A DNA stretch of 64,000 bases from Apoda limacodes (lineage: Eukaryota; Arthropoda; Insecta; Lepidoptera; Limacodidae). The translations under genes and the position numbers were made by a program. The stretch spans positions 11,470,001 through 11,534,000 of the forward strand of contig OX291551.1 of NCBI GenBank assembly GCA_946406115.1. Reading direction: 5' to 3'. Positions 1-12,300 of the stretch are shown here, piece after piece; position 1 is the stretch's first letter; every line of letters starts with the position of its first letter. The notes below the pieces were generated by a model, which did no database searches, was not told where the DNA came from, and worked only from the letters and a program-made list of their open reading frames with translations.

Positions 1-1747
1 TAGACTATAGGCCAAGTCACCATCGGTTTTTCGCAGTGGTGGTAACGACGACTGGCAAAAGTTCCCTTCGACAGCTTTGGCAAGCGACCAGAAAGCATGA
101 CTCCCAAAAGGATAACTCGCAAGTCGCCCACCTATTTTGCCGATGAATAGGATTTTTGCTATGGCAGTTGCTTTTTTACTGAACCTCGAGGCAGCATTTA
201 ATTTGCGTTTTACCTCAAAAATATTGGGATCCTTATTATTAAGAGCCGTGGTTCCAGCCTTATATGCAGTTTGCTTAAGAATTTTAGCTTCTCTGCAAGA
301 CGTATTAAACCACGGTCTTTAACTCACGGGTTAGGAATATAACATTCTATACCAGCGAAGATTGTCTCAATGACTGCAACTGCGCAGAGATCAGGATCTT
401 CTGAGCTAAAGCTGATCTGCCTCCACGGGTACTATGCACGAAATTCTTGCAATCCATCCTAGTCTGTCGACTTAATGCTACACACGACGCCAATTAGTTG
501 GCCCAGATAGATCGGGTTGTGTGCATGACACTTGAGTCCGAACGAGACAGCGGTCCAAGGAGCCTAGAGGCGCATCCACTGAGACGAAATATCCGTCCGG
601 ACGTGTAGTCAGCAGAAGGTCCAGTAAGGAGCTCGTATGATCCACTATATCTGGTATCCTCGTTGTAGAAAGTAGCAGCTGAGGGAATCCATAGGTCACA
701 GCAAATTCATGAGCAGATATCCCTGCGTAGTTATTGGTTCGCGAACCAACCACTTACGATGGTGGGCGGTCTCCTAGAATAACTAGTTCTGCTGTGGGAT
801 ATTGCTCTAGAACTTTGTCAGTCGTCAAACTCAGGTGCGCGAAGAGTCGAGCTATCGCTATGAGATCTGTATAGGCACGCATACATATAAGTGTGGACGC
901 CGTGATCTACGCGCACCCACAATATCGCCAGGTCCCTGTCTTCAAGGCTATGAAGGCGTCAACAGCAGATATCCTCCCAGACGAACATTCATACACCGGC
1001 ACGACTCACAAAATTGTGCTCGAGTTTGTAGCCGGGATACTGAAGGTATGATGTGCCGTGCAGGATATCTGCGACTCCGATAGAAAAAGAATGGTCGGCT
1101 GCGCAGTCTCCAGATGGTGGTGGACTGCGTTAAGATTTGAGTTACGACCCCTAATGTTACATACATCTAAATTAAATGTGGATGGAGCGGCCGCTTAAAA
1201 AACTCTTTTCTCTTTACTTCCTTACATTTTTTCAAAGTTACTAAGACTAAATATGAGGATTCAGTGCACGGCCAGCTTAGAGGAAAAATAGGTGAGGTAC
1301 TAGAACTGCCAAAGCTCGGCACATATAATATGGTTGCTTGCACGGCGGGCAGAAGGGCCCCTGATCCCCCTCTGTTGTAGTAGCCGGGTCCACTCTGGTC
1401 TCCTTCTCCGGCACGACTACTACTTCAGACTCTACACAAGTTGGCGGAGCAGCCTCCCAGGGCGGAGATTAAGTGATCCCTGCATTAATTGCCGAGCACT
1501 GACAGCAACAAGCACCGCCGGTCCTCCTCTGTCCGCGCAGCGAATCCTCAAAGAGCTCTGGCAACCTTACTCACCGCCAGGAACACAACACTACTCAATG
1601 TTAGTGTTATTATGGCCGCGGTTTTCTGTAACGTGGAGGTACTTCCCCAGTTCAGGCTGCTCATTCGAGCAAGTACTCGCGATGGCCCGCTTTAATTGTT
1701 TTGGCGGCTTGTTGGAGCGAGTACTTGCTGTGCCCTACCTCTCTTAA
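1..1747 (-). mobile_element. degraded jockey-like LINE (endonuclease and start of RT region)
   Basis: Seen: on the minus strand, pieces of a non-LTR retrotransposon ORF2 follow in order. Around 1165-1090 is an endonuclease start (NSNLNAVHHHLETAQPT, then ILFLSES). At 753-478 an open stretch includes TTRIPDIVDHTSSLLDLLL and DAPLGSLDRCLV, the C-terminal half of an EEP endonuclease. At 480-330 are PWRQISFSSEDPD and related blocks with in-frame stops, and at 320-1 a stretch ends in FWSLAKAVEGNFCQSSLPPL, the linker before reverse transcriptase. Several stops and at least one frame change (near 325) show it is dead. From 1330 to 1747 the minus strand carries a GC-rich 5' flank that I recall from many lepidopteran interspersed repeats. 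The RT itself lies beyond the left edge. The copy is richer in GC than the host DNA and probably sits in an upstream intron of the SV2-like gene. Confidence 0.8.
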
Positions 1748-2040
1748 AACCATCTTATTTTGATATTGCAGAATAACTTAGTTCACGTCTTTATTTTCCA
1801 GTGATGAAGATAGAACAGCAATAAAATAAATACAATGGAGAATTTCTTTTTTTAAGTTTTGCCAAAATTTAATATAAGTACGTCACTACGTAGTAATTGT
1901 TACAGATGCGTTAACGTCTCCTTCAATGTTTATTGGCTGGCAAAAGATACATTAATATGCCAAATAACTTACGTGCACACATTTGAGTTGATTGCGCTAT
2001 TATCCGGTGATAAAAATTAATAAAAAATGTCTTTTTTTAG

Positions 2041-2149
2041 ATTGAATGGTTTGTTTATGTGGGTTCCCGACATTTTGAATCGAGTACTAAGTGGAAGCAG
2101 CGAGGGCGGTATGACCGCTTGCGAAGTCATCGCTCAAAGACTTAACGAG
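2041..2149 (+). CDS. SV2-like gene, exon A (internal)
   Basis: The acceptor is a run of T ending in TTTTTTTAG; the donor is GAG|GTCAGT. The exon holds one base of a split codon plus 36 codons and ends in phase 0. It encodes LNGLFMWVPDILNRV, then a Gly/Ser-rich loop and EVIAQRLNE, the large loop before helix 7/8 in SV2-like proteins. Confidence 0.8.
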
Positions 2150-5100
2150 GTCAGTAGTATAGGTAGTTTTAAACGGGTTACACGTTTACAAATACATTTA
2201 ATAATACAAAAACCTATAACAACAACACTCTATGAAAAAAAATGGAATAATCTGTGACACCGGTATCCGTCCGTTTGTCTCTGGGATTTTTTCCAAAACT
2301 AGTTACGTACTTGTTTATTATAATTTGGCACACAAAAAAATATACTATAGTTTGTTTGCCTGTTTGTTTTAAAAACTATTTAACCATTTAAAATTTTGGC
2401 ACACATATAGCAAAAAAGTTAATTATAATACTGTATTGGCACCGTAGTAAGTGGTCAACTTCAAACCTTCATGCTTAGATACATACATATAGTAAAAATT
2501 ACAATTGTGCGACGAAGCTGCTGAATAGCAACGTCATCGCTTTTTTTACATATATCATACGTCCACCCAGGTTAAGGCGAAAGAGCAATCTTAAAAGAAA
2601 ATTATATTATTATCTATTCATGTAATAACTTGTGTTTATATTCATCTTAACGAGTATTAAATTTATTTATTGCAGACACAACAAAATGTCGAATGTAATG
2701 ATACCCTAGAACAGAGGACTTTTATAATCAACGCAATAGCCAATTTTTCCTGCGCCATGATAGCTCTGGCCATTAGCAGCACCCTGAACATAGTGGGCAA
2801 AAAGAATTTATTAATATTCATGTATTTCGCATTGGGTACAATTTGCATAGTCAGCAATTTTATAACACAAGAAATATTATTCGCCGTGCTTCTTTCATCT
2901 ATGCAGCTTGCAGCAGTTGGTATTGGACCAGTTAATGCTTATGCTATTGAAATATTCCCCACAAAGTTAAGGTAAGTAAATCATAATATTTATGAAAAAC
3001 ATTATACATGATATACCTAATTCATGATTTAACGTGGTGTATATACCTACATTTACTGCAGACTACACATTGACCTCGCTTGCTTGCCCTACCTCAGCCA
3101 TTATACCCCCACTGCAGGCCTCCCTTGGTCAATGCGAATTGGCGAACGTTCGTCGAACTAGTGGCCACCCGAACATTAGGCCTTCTGACGACTTAACGAC
3201 TGTTATCATATTGGCACTGGCATATGACGGCAAACAGGACAGACACTTTAACGTGTTTCACTAACCACGGAGAAGCTCAGAAAAATGTGCCACTAGGTGG
3301 TCACCCATGCAGGTACTGACAACTTTCAACTTAGCTTAACTTAGTTTATCGTTTTCTTCCTATATTGTCTATACGACTGGACTATCTCGCTTAATTTTAC
3401 AAAATATTTTATAATCGCCTTGAATGTCACCAAAATATTGTTTTCACCAAAGAAATGAATTTCCCCTTTTGACATTTTAAAATGACGTATGAAATTCATC
3501 GATTTTCGCAAAACCGCAATGTATATCTTATTTCTTTAAAAAAAGGTTAGCAATCATTTACGGAATCGACTCGCTGATCTATCGAATATGTAGCCATCAC
3601 CACGGATAACATGGTCACATTCCATCTCATTAAAAAACCCTATTTAGTTTAAAACGAAATCGTGATTTCAGATTCTAAGATTACTGGGTGTCAAAATCAG
3701 AGAGGGAGGACACAAATTTTTTAACTTTGGAAGACAGTACCTTAAATACTCACAAAATATAAATCTGATAGAAAAAGCTAGAAACCTTTACCTGCTGCAT
3801 TTTTGAAGGTCTATCCAACGCCACACGTTGGGTTCGATTCGCAAATAAAAAACAAAAAATATTTGTCTTAATTTCTCGTATTTATAAATTATATTAAAAT
3901 AGCTTTCGTCCGCGATCCCACCCGCCCTTAATTCCGTTCCGAACAAAAACCGACTCACACTTGACGTTTTCAAGTACGTATGTGTCCTTTCCCGGGACCT
4001 AAACTATCTTCATGCCAAATTTTCATCTTAATAGGTAACAAACGCAACGGTTTAAGCTTGAAAAGGAAACAAACAGTAACTTTCGCATTTATGATATTTA
4101 TATGGGTTTGTAATCAATATGGCTGGTAAAAAATGTTGTGACAAACAGAAAGATGACACCTACGTGCCAAGAGGCAAAATATAAATGATCTTTTAAAATT
4201 TTCCTTGTGTATTATCAATATAGTATTATCTTTACCATGTAGACGTATTTTAAATATCTCAGTGACTACGACTGTATTACAAAATAATTAAAAAAAAATA
4301 GAAATTTTTACTAGTCATGAGCTATTTTCAAAGCGTTTTGTATTGTTTGAAGAAAAGGAATGTGAATTTTTAATTCAGGTTTTTAGATTAAGTATATGCT
4401 AAAGGCGGCCACTTTTGTCAGAAAATCGGCATAAAATAGAAATAATCTACTAACAATAGAAAACGTTCTGAAAATAGTTTAGTACGTATTTTTTATTTTT
4501 ATCACTTTTCTAAAATACGCTTTGTACCAAGATGAAATAAACAATATCTAGTGGAGGCGCTAGTGTGCAGTATATAGGGCCTTATCCAACCGAGTGTAAA
4601 ATATGCATAGACTCTGAGTGCTGTAATCGGTCCTACGGACTGCGAATTAGCCTCACAAAAAAGTTAACCTGTGGTATCTTTACTCGTAGACAAGACACCA
4701 CAGTTTCGCTTCGTCTCTGTCACACTTTTACGACCATTCTTTTTTCACATCCGGCTAGGAAAATTTCTCTATGACAAAATATGTTGCAGAGGCATGGCGG
4801 TTAGTCTCGCCCTGATGTTCGGACGCACAGGGTCTGTGGTTGGCACGAACATCGCAGGAGTTCTGATTAACGCTGCCTGTGACGTCACTTTCTACGTGTT
4901 CGGTGGATTATTATTAGGTGAGTAGAGTTAGAGCGAGTAGCTACATAGATACAAACGGCTGTTAGGAGTCCCCCAACGCGCATACATTTGCTTTATGGGT
5001 GTTAAGCTGAATTTGGCAATGTTAATCTAAATAGCTCATTTTTCAGTGGCAAAAGTATATTATAGATAGGCGAACAGCTCAGTGTTTTTGTTACTATTAG

Positions 5101-5680
5101 GTAGGTATAGGCTATTTAGCAAACTTAATACGTATGTAAATTCGGCGTCTTCACCGCTTCGTCTGTGTTGGCCGCGTGCAGCTTAGCATGTTGGTTATGC
5201 CTACAGCTTTAATTACCTTGATTTTTGGCACAGACAAAGAACACTTTTGACCGTTCCAGAATTCCTAAGGAAATAAGTTTTTTTGCGAGTAAATCCAACG
5301 GACATATCTAGATAAAAATTGAAATCGTACTTAGTGGCAAAGCTGTAAATACACAGTAATCGGTGATCTTCTTAGTATGTATCTTTTAACTATCTATATA
5401 ATCAGCTGTTGAAAAAATCTTGATATCAGGTCACATAATTTTTACAACTCTAAAAAGTGCCTATATTATAATTTCAGTATGCGGGTTTATGACCTTTTTG
5501 CTACCAGACGGAAGTAAAAAGCAATCCCCTTCAATAACAGCCCGACGATTGACATCTTACAACATCGCCGGCAATCCTGAAGGCAACGGACTGAATTCGA
5601 AGCAAGTGTATAATGAGGCTGACAAAAACTTCGCAGAATTAAAAGCTTATACTTTAACCCCTAGAATAGATAATCAGTAA
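2041..5680 (+). CDS. SV2-like major facilitator superfamily transporter, 3' exons (5' partial)
   Basis: Exons are 2041-2149, 2676-2971, 4790-4917 and 5478-5680; all introns are GT-AG and phases agree throughout. The joined part encodes about 244 residues, the C-terminal third to half of a membrane transporter. It opens with the loop WVPDILNRVL, then CNDTLEQRTFIIN, then five strongly hydrophobic segments matching transmembrane helices 8 to 12 of the MFS fold. The loop after the third segment, EIFPTKLRGMAVSLALMFGR, is the conserved charged turn between helices 10 and 11 in SV2/SVOP and organic cation transporter relatives. The tail is short, hydrophilic and rich in Ser, Asn and Lys. From family knowledge these are multipass vesicle or plasma-membrane carriers; the substrate cannot be read from sequence. 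Upstream exons must lie left of the window because the first exon begins with the last base of a split codon. Alternative: another SLC22-type MFS member. Confidence 0.85.
2676..2971 (+). CDS. SV2-like gene, exon B (three membrane helices)
   Basis: The acceptor is TTTATTTATTGCAG; the donor is AG|GTAAGT. It encodes three hydrophobic helices and ends in NAYAIEIFPTKL plus two bases of an Arg codon. It is the longest exon of the gene in this window and the clearest MFS signature. Confidence 0.88.
3034..3330 (+). repeat. dispersed repeat, GGAGCTCAG/GGTCACC family, copy 1
   Basis: A GC-richer island in the SV2-like intron. It shares a block (CACGGAGAAGCTCAG, then AAATGTGCCACTAGG and GTGGTCACCCAT) with two more copies, near 13850-14060 and 47745-47880. 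No coding capacity or clear ends; probably a SINE or MITE remnant common in Lepidoptera. Confidence 0.55.
3898..4112 (-). mobile_element. Helitron-like non-autonomous element, degraded
   Basis: Read on the minus strand it starts with the ATAAATGCGAAAG-type 5' end, then blocks matching the other copies in the window (tail of the TTTAAACCGTT block, CCCGGGAAAGGAC), and ends near GGGCGGGTGGGATCGC. It lies in the same intron as the preceding repeat. Confidence 0.5.
4790..4917 (+). CDS. SV2-like gene, exon C (helix 11)
   Basis: The acceptor is TATGTTGCAG; the donor is AG|GTGAGT. The first base completes the Arg codon. The exon encodes GMAVSLALMFGRTGSVVG, NIAGVLI and the start of the last helix (DVTFYVFGGLLL), ending with one base of a Val codon. 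Confidence 0.85.
5478..5680 (+). CDS. SV2-like gene, terminal coding exon
   Basis: The acceptor is ATAATTTCAG; the first two bases complete a Val codon. It encodes the end of helix 12 (VCGFMTFLLPDG), then a hydrophilic cytoplasmic tail, and stops at TAA 5678-5680. The stop codon lies inside the first unit of the tandem repeat that fills the 3' UTR. Confidence 0.82.
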
Positions 5681-5935
5681 CAACAGTGACTTGCGAGTTA
5701 ACTTAGATAATCTCCTAGCGACAACAGTGACTTGCGACTTAGCTCAATTAAACCTCTTCGTAACAACAGTGATTTGCGACTTAGCCTAACGTAGCCTCCC
5801 CGTGACATAAGTGACTTGCGACTTAGTTTAATGAAACCTCTCCGTAACAAGTGATTTGCGACTTAGCCCAATGAAACCTCTGTGTAATAACAGTGATTTC
5901 CGACTTAATCTATTGTAACTACTTAATAAAACCTA
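5676..5935 (+). repeat. 3' UTR minisatellite of the SV2-like gene
   Basis: About six imperfect units of roughly 40-48 bases. Each has the core AACAGTGACTTGCGACTTAG followed by a variable spacer ending near ACCTCTCCGT. Units start near 5676, 5719, 5760, 5808, 5853 and 5884. The array begins at the stop codon itself, so the UTR grew by local duplication. Confidence 0.85.
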
Positions 5936-6045
5936 CCTATCATTAGTCATTAGTGATAAGAGAAGAAGGATGGATTGTTTATGAATAAGGATGGATTGCT
6001 TATGAATGTGTTATATGCTGCGAGATTTATGTTTAGAATCTAAGA

Positions 6046-6088
6046 AATAAATTGTGATAATTACGTTGTAAAATAAAAGTTTAATAAA
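6046..6088 (+). terminator. poly(A) signals of the SV2-like gene
   Basis: Three AATAAA hexamers at 6046-6051, 6072-6077 and 6083-6088, about 370-410 bases after the stop codon on the same strand. This is consistent with mRNA 3' ends near 6100. Confidence 0.7.
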
Positions 6089-6115
6089 GTTGTGTAGTTT
6101 TTATAATTGATTATT

Positions 6116-6345
6116 ATTTAGGCTCAGTTATGCTGACTGGTAAACAGACGGCGTGGATTCGATCCTCGCACATTTATGGGATGAACTTGTGTTTTTATTG
6201 AGTATAGGTGTAATTTATGTATTATTATTAGCTACCTACGTATTTAAAAAAAAAATGATTGCATTTGTATCACTAACATACTGCACCAGACTCGTGAACC
6301 AAGTCTTGCTTGGTTTGAGATCAGATGGCGCTGCCTGATGTCCAT
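6116..6345 (+). mobile_element. tRNA-derived SINE, degraded
   Basis: It has a box-A-like GCTCAGTTATGCTGACTGG, a box-B-like GGATTCGATCCTCG near 6153, an AT-rich middle, and an end block with GATGGCGCTG then TGATGTCC. The same order is seen, better preserved, in the SINE at 37293. It lies just behind the SV2-like poly(A) region. Confidence 0.55.
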
Positions 6346-6366
6346 TCAGCAATATTTATATACCTA

Positions 6367-6578
6367 CTATAGCACGGACGCGAAGCAGGAAGAATTTCGA
6401 ACATTGACCTTTTACTTTTTAGCCTGTGTTCAGTGGTCAAATAGTAGTAATTTCTAATGACAGCGGTCGTTCATCGCATCTGTGCGAGCGCGACCGCAAA
6501 TAATTATGCGCGTGAAACAGAGACAAATAGTGACCGATCATTGAACGAAATTCTTCCTGCTTCGCGTCCGTGTTATAG
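6367..6578. mobile_element. MITE-like element with 33-bp terminal inverted repeats
   Basis: The arms 6367-6399 and 6546-6578 are inverted copies with one mismatch in 33 bases (outer end CTATAGCACGG versus CTATAACACGG). The 212-bp unit has no ORF. No target site duplication is obvious. Confidence 0.65.
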
Positions 6579-6579
6579 C

Positions 6580-6760
6580 TGCTCGCAGCAGCGGTTCCAC
6601 ACGCGGTTATTTTCTGCTCCGCTCCTATGGGGTTATAGCGTTCCTTAAGAATTGTTGTCAAATGTATCAAAGTTATCAAATGTAAAAATACTTTGTCAAA
6701 TCAGACTGGTAGTTTTAGTGTTCAGCGCGTTCAAACAAATCAAACTCGTTAGCTTATTAG
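6580..6760 (+). repeat. dispersed lepidopteran repeat with GCGCGTTCAAACAAA tail
   Basis: It contains CCGCTCCTATGGGG followed by TCAAATCAGACTGGTAG and CAGCGCGTTCAAACAAATC. I recall these blocks in this order from many lepidopteran interspersed repeats. Degraded; ends not defined. Confidence 0.45.
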
Positions 6761-6769
6761 TGTACCTAG

Positions 6770-7860
6770 TTAAACCTAGGTTACTAAGCCCGCGATTTCG
6801 TTCGCGTAGAATTTTAGCTTTGAAAACTAAAACTTCTTTGTTTACAACAATTACATACACTACCATTGGTTTACATCTGATGTGGGATGACAAGGACATA
6901 AACACGGAACATGTTTACCTACGTGACCTATAAGAGAGTCACGTAGGTAGAGAACTGATACATAGATTGATGCCCGCAATATGGTTCTTCCTTGATTGCG
7001 CTTTATTTATGGTCACAGCATAAAATTAGCTCACCAGGAACTATATACGTTTCAAATGAGATGAAAAATTGTTAGTAATAAGCAAGTTTCGGGGTATTGA
7101 ACCTCACTGACTAGGCAGATTATTGGAAACAAACTCCAGTAGGTACGCCAAACTCTGGAATCCGAGAGTAAAATGTATGCAAGTACTTTTACGGGTCTCG
7201 AGAGGTAAGACCTACCTACCTCTGGCGTACTCGAGACTGTTCGCAATAAGCTCTCTGTGCTGCGATAAGTAGGTAGGTACACTAGCTACTTCCCGTCAAA
7301 TTCTTCAGTTCTATTATGTTACGTTGAAGTGAAGGAAGTTTTGTTTTGTTACATTATATCGGCTGCTTAACAAGAAAATGGGGACGGTCGGTTTTCAAAT
7401 TGATTTTGTGTGTCCTGGTGCGCTAAGTGAGTTCAAATTTTCAGCTGCTTAGTAAGTACCTACATCTTGTTTCATGATTCTGATAATAGGATGCACTCTA
7501 GAATTTATTTATCAACATGAGTTAGTTCCTACATTGATCCTTTTGTGGAGTCAAAATAACCCTTTTGCATCCCTAAAAATGTTTATAGTATTGTTTTGTT
7601 TGCATTTAGCCACCATAAATAAAAGAAATAACGAACAAATTAGGTATCAGGCAAAACTATTTGACCTCGCCAATTTACATATTAGCAATAAACCCGAAAA
7701 CACCTATGCATTTGTTTCGCCTTTAGATCGAAACCCGCGTGTTAATTAAGGCCATGCCCAGAGACTGGGTCTCTTCAAACATGCTCTTATCACATCTCAT
7801 GTTTCCCATGGTACTACTGGTGATATCTGTGTGAGACAATGTATGGCGTTTACGATCAGC
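6770..7860. other. intergenic stretch between SV2-like gene and RTE-like LINE
   Basis: AT-rich, no gene recognised. A short palindrome at about 6917-6949 pairs CCTACGTGAC with GTCACGTAGG. GTAGGTAC-type simple motifs recur near 7130-7290. The open frame at 7474-7749 has no family features and looks like chance. Confidence 0.5.
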
Positions 7861-7869
7861 TGCACTTAG

Positions 7870-8985
7870 ATGGACTTAACTTTCAAGTTATCGCGTCCAT
7901 CGGCTTTCTGCGGCTCTAACCAGGTCGTCTTTCTACCTGGTAGGAGGCCTTCCCACGCTGCGTCTTACGATACGTGGTCGCCACTCGAGAACCTTCCTTA
8001 CCCATCGATTATCGGTTCTACGAGCAATATAGCCTGCCCATTGCCACTTCAGCTTGCTGTCTGAGCTATGTCGGTAACTTTAGTTCTTCGGGTTATTTAG
8101 GATTTTATAGCGCAAAGAATTACCAAGCATAGCTCTTTCCATAGCTCGCTAAGCGACTCTCAGCTTATTTATGAGGCCAACAGTAAGAGACCACGTTTCT
8201 GAACCATAAGTTATCACTGGCAACACACACTGATTGTAGACTTTCGACTTTAGGCACTAAGGTTTTTTGGACGAAAAGATGTTGCGTAGTTTCCCGAACG
8301 CTGGCTAACTGAGCTGGATTCTTCGGTTAACCTCTTTCTTAAACTTGGAACTCTACCTAACTGGACTACTTGTCCTAGGTGTGTGTATTCGTCAACAACT
8401 TCGAGAGTAGCGTTCCCAACAACAACCGGTATTGGCGCTACATGGACATTGAATCACCTTCGTTTTATCCATATTCGTTTTAAGGCGAACCTGTTGGGAA
8501 ACTCTGCTCTGCTCTGAGCATCATGCCTCATCATCTTCCAGCGTTTATGCCATTACCGTTATGTCATCTGCAAATCGAGGGTGAGTGATGTACTCGCCAT
8601 TTATGTTGACGCCATATCCTTTCCACTCCAGAAGCTTAAACACATCTTCCAACGCAGTAGTGAACAGTTGCAGAGAAATTACGTCTGCCTGTCTTACACC
8701 TTTCTGCAGCTGAATTGGTTTCGTGTTCTGGTCATGTAGTCGGACGGACATCGTGGCTTTCTTATACAAACACTTCAGCACTTCGATGTACCGATAGTCA
8801 ATGTGGCACCGCTGAAGAGACTGTAACACCGCCCAAGTCTCAATAGATTCGAAGCCTTTTACTGTCCACGAACGCTACCCAAAGAGGCCAATTATACTCT
8901 TCTGTCTTCTGTATAATATGGCGGACGGATATGTGGTCCATGGTACTAAAGCCTTTTCGTTATCCTGCTTGTTCGGGAGACTGGA
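7870..8985 (-). mobile_element. 5'-truncated RTE-like LINE (reverse transcriptase to C-terminus)
   Basis: On the minus strand it starts with KGFSTMDHISVRHIIQKTEE and PLWVAFVDSK, followed by SLQRCHIDYRYIEVLKCLYK, then KGVRQADVISLQLFTTALED and HPRFADDITVMA, the RT motif with the catalytic F(A/V)DD box. Beyond 8540 the C-terminal part continues in broken frames to the KWQWAG-type and GRPPTRW-type blocks near 7900-8050. One change in the RT core (GD to AD in the KGVRQ box), plus later stops, make it inactive. It ends about 160 bases from the Wwox stop codon, so it limits the Wwox 3' UTR. Confidence 0.85.
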
Positions 8986-9146
8986 ATGTGTATTGTGGTA
9001 TTCCTCTAATACAAAAAACCTAATATTTACCAAACCAGATAAACCTTTATATAAAACAATTTCAGTATATGTAACATTTACATCGTATTACATACATATT
9101 AATATATACAACAAACATTTTTTTTCAATAAAATTATGTTGTTCTT

Positions 9147-9383
9147 TTATAAAATTTCTCTTTTTTCTGTTACAATATATTTTGTCAAATATTTCTGAAT
9201 ATCATCTGGTCCCATACGTTCTTGTATCATCTCTAGTGACATGGCGAATACTTCATAAGCTATATCTTTGTCCCTCGCAAGGGCAGACTCTTGACAACAG
9301 AAACAATTATTGAAGTACAGTCCAGTTACACCTTCGAGCTCGGAAGCTGTTGCTACATAAACCGTAGTGGAGGCCCCTTGTTG
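9147..9383 (-). CDS. Wwox: Wwox exon 7 (C-terminus and stop)
   Basis: The acceptor is TTTTGTTATAG. It begins [18 protein letters not shown], then [13 protein letters not shown], and ends KREIL with TAA at 9147-9149. No perfect AATAAA is seen on the minus strand in the 150 bases before the RTE-like LINE. Confidence 0.94.
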   Translation of the reverse strand, partial: QQGASTTVYVATASELEGVTGLYFNNCFCCQESALARDKDIAYEVFAMSLEMIQERMGPDDIQKYLTKYIVTEKREIL

Positions 9384-12300
9384 CTATAACAAAAGAAAAG
9401 TAATTAATATCCATTTGAGCTGATTTACAGTAAAAAATCAAAAGTTTATTCAGATTTATTTATTATACCAAACAAGCAAGCTAACGATCCGCCTGATGGT
9501 AAGCGGTTACCGCGACCTATGGACGCTTACAACACATGTGGCATCACTCGCGCGTTGCCGACCCTTCAAAAATCTAATAACTTCTTTCTTGAAGAACCCT
9601 ATTCTGTAGTCTTTAGAGAAAACCTTGGCAGCAAGCTCATTCCACAACCCAAGCGTTCGCGGGAGGAAGTTTCCCTGAAACCGCACTGTACGAGACCATT
9701 TCGTTTCGAAAGTGTGGAAATGAATAAAGAAGGAATAACTATAACATTCTCCGTGGTTAAACTATAACTTATTTATAGCTTACTATGGCAAACTTTCTTA
9801 CTATAATCACAGCCTAAACATTCATTTCATTCATACAATCAGTCATCGCCTTTGATAAATCTGACAACACAGCCATGGCGCCGCGACAAAATTACCGCTA
9901 CAGCCGACTAGCCATATGTGACAAACATACGCTAGTCTCGCCGCGTACTTCACCACAACATTGTTTTGTCCAAAAGACTTCGAGTGCCAACTGTATGAAT
10001 AAAATTATTGCCTATAGGCTGTGCTCAAGGACTTGCAGAAGAAATCCCACGACAATAACAGTATTTAGTGCGGGCAGAACCGCAGGCAAAAGCTGGTACT
10101 AGTAAAAAAAAACGTGTTACACAAAATACCAAAGAGTTTCTTATTCAATACGCTCTTTAGTAAAACTGTTAGTGTGAATAATCTAAATAATTGAATTAAA
10201 AAGGCTATACCGTAGACCGTAATAAGACCATGAAAGACATTTTGTAACATAACTCAATAACTACGTATTGAAACACAAAAAGGACGGCCAAGTGTTAGTC
10301 GGACAGACGCACTTAGTGTTCCGTACTACTACACAATAAGGCATGATAACTAATACGGTTTTAAGACATAAAACCAAGTTCAGGTAAACAGCGTAGGCTT
10401 AGTTACAGGTTCCCGTCCTTGGGTACAGAATACTAAAAAAAACAGGTCGTGTTTTGACTTTACATACATGTATACAGCTGAGAAACTTACCATGGATTTT
10501 GTAAAAGGACGAACCAACGCGAATGCTAGTCTAAACAACCACCATGATTTGCTAAGATTTGTAAACATCATATTTCCTGGATGTAGAGAGTTCACACAGA
10601 TGCCTTTACTTTTCCATTCTTCACTTAAAATCTGAAATAAGGAAATAAAAAAAAATTAGGTTCTGAAAAAGGAAATCTAAATGTACATAACATACCTTAG
10701 CGCCCATTTGCGACAAAAAACTTCATGTAACTATAAAATCATAAAGTCTTTAGAAAATTAAACTGCCGATTAGTATACAAATTCCATTTTTTCATTCGGG
10801 CCAACAACTGCAACACCAACTGCTGCAGAATGGATACGTACAAGGAAGTTTTATTTTTACAACCAGCTACTGTCCGCCCGCGCTAAAATTGGTTATTGGC
10901 GCCGGATTTCTACGGCAATTTCTTGTGATAGTAAGATAGTAATCCACATGGAATTCGGTTCTAGTTACTCCTGCAAGAACATGAAAATTTTCCGGGATAA
11001 AAGTAGCCTATTTTCTTCTTCCCTTCATCTATCCCTGTGCCAAATATCAGTTCAATTGGATGCGCCGGTGCGAAATGAAGAAAGAACAAACAGACTCACT
11101 ATCGCATTTATCATATTAGTATGGGTAAATAATGAATTCTTTAGTTAATATTTTTCTTTTGGTATTTTGTCTTTTTTTTGCATTAAAGAAAGAATTAATT
11201 ATCAATACTAATATTATAAATGCGATAGTAAGTCTGTTCATATTTTTGTACCAAATTTCAACATCCTATGTCAACTAATTTTGGAATGAATTCTCTATGT
11301 CAAACGAACCGGGCATAGAACTAATTCTATAAGTAGCCCGTAATTAGAGTTTCGTAAGAAAATCAATCTATATAAATCACTAAGTTATCTGCCTGTCCGT
11401 CTGTTCGTAAAAACTTTAACCACATACTATTCGATAGAAAAAAAATTAAAACAATGAATCTACAATGTTGGGGATTTGATTCTCCACACAACAGTGGGTA
11501 AATTCACAACTAAGGGGACAGCCTATTTCTTTAACAAACACTTTAGACCTACGTGGACAGGTAGTTAGCCGAAACACTGCTTGTGGATTAAGGTAACTTT
11601 ATATATGTCTCAAAACTCGTAGAGTCAAGAGCAGAAATAGAATATACCCTCTTTGCCAGATAAAAAAGTCATGTGGTTATTTAATAAACAAGCATTTTTC
11701 TGAGTAATATTAGATGCTTTGTGTGACTGTATGCTATGTTTAGTTTTTTAATAGTACATTATGACACTAGTGAGCTAAGTTGATTATTCCAGAACTTCTG
11801 CCCGAGCCATCAGACGAAGGCGGGATGGACACTAGTGTATACGACCATAGCTTACGAGTGCCATACAACATTTTTCAACACATTTGCAAATAAAACATCA
11901 CAACACAACACATTATGTTTTCACAGGCCGCACAGCCGCCATTTGCTTATTTTTTGCTGGGATTAAAAAAATATTACGCACTAGTGCAGTTATGATAAAG
12001 TGAACAAGCAGGTTTTGTTAGCTGCATTATGACCCTAAGTGCGATGCAATAAAAGCCACTTCATGAGCAAGTGTGTTAAAAAAATAAAGATTTGGTACTA
12101 TTAGTACTTTTAAATTAATTTTATTTGTAAATACCTTAGCAGTAACCACGTTGTACAATTTAGAATTGTTGTACGCCATCATGGAGCTGTACTGATCCTT
12201 GCTCATAGATATATTTTGCTTCGAAAATACATCTTTTAAACTTGCAAACCTTAATAAAAACAATGAAAAATGAGAATGGGCATTACAAAAACAGTAAATG

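Noticed and set aside
7474..7749. 91-codon plus-strand frame between the SV2-like gene and the RTE-like LINE
   Set aside because: No motif, no splice or poly(A) context, low-complexity AT-rich codons.
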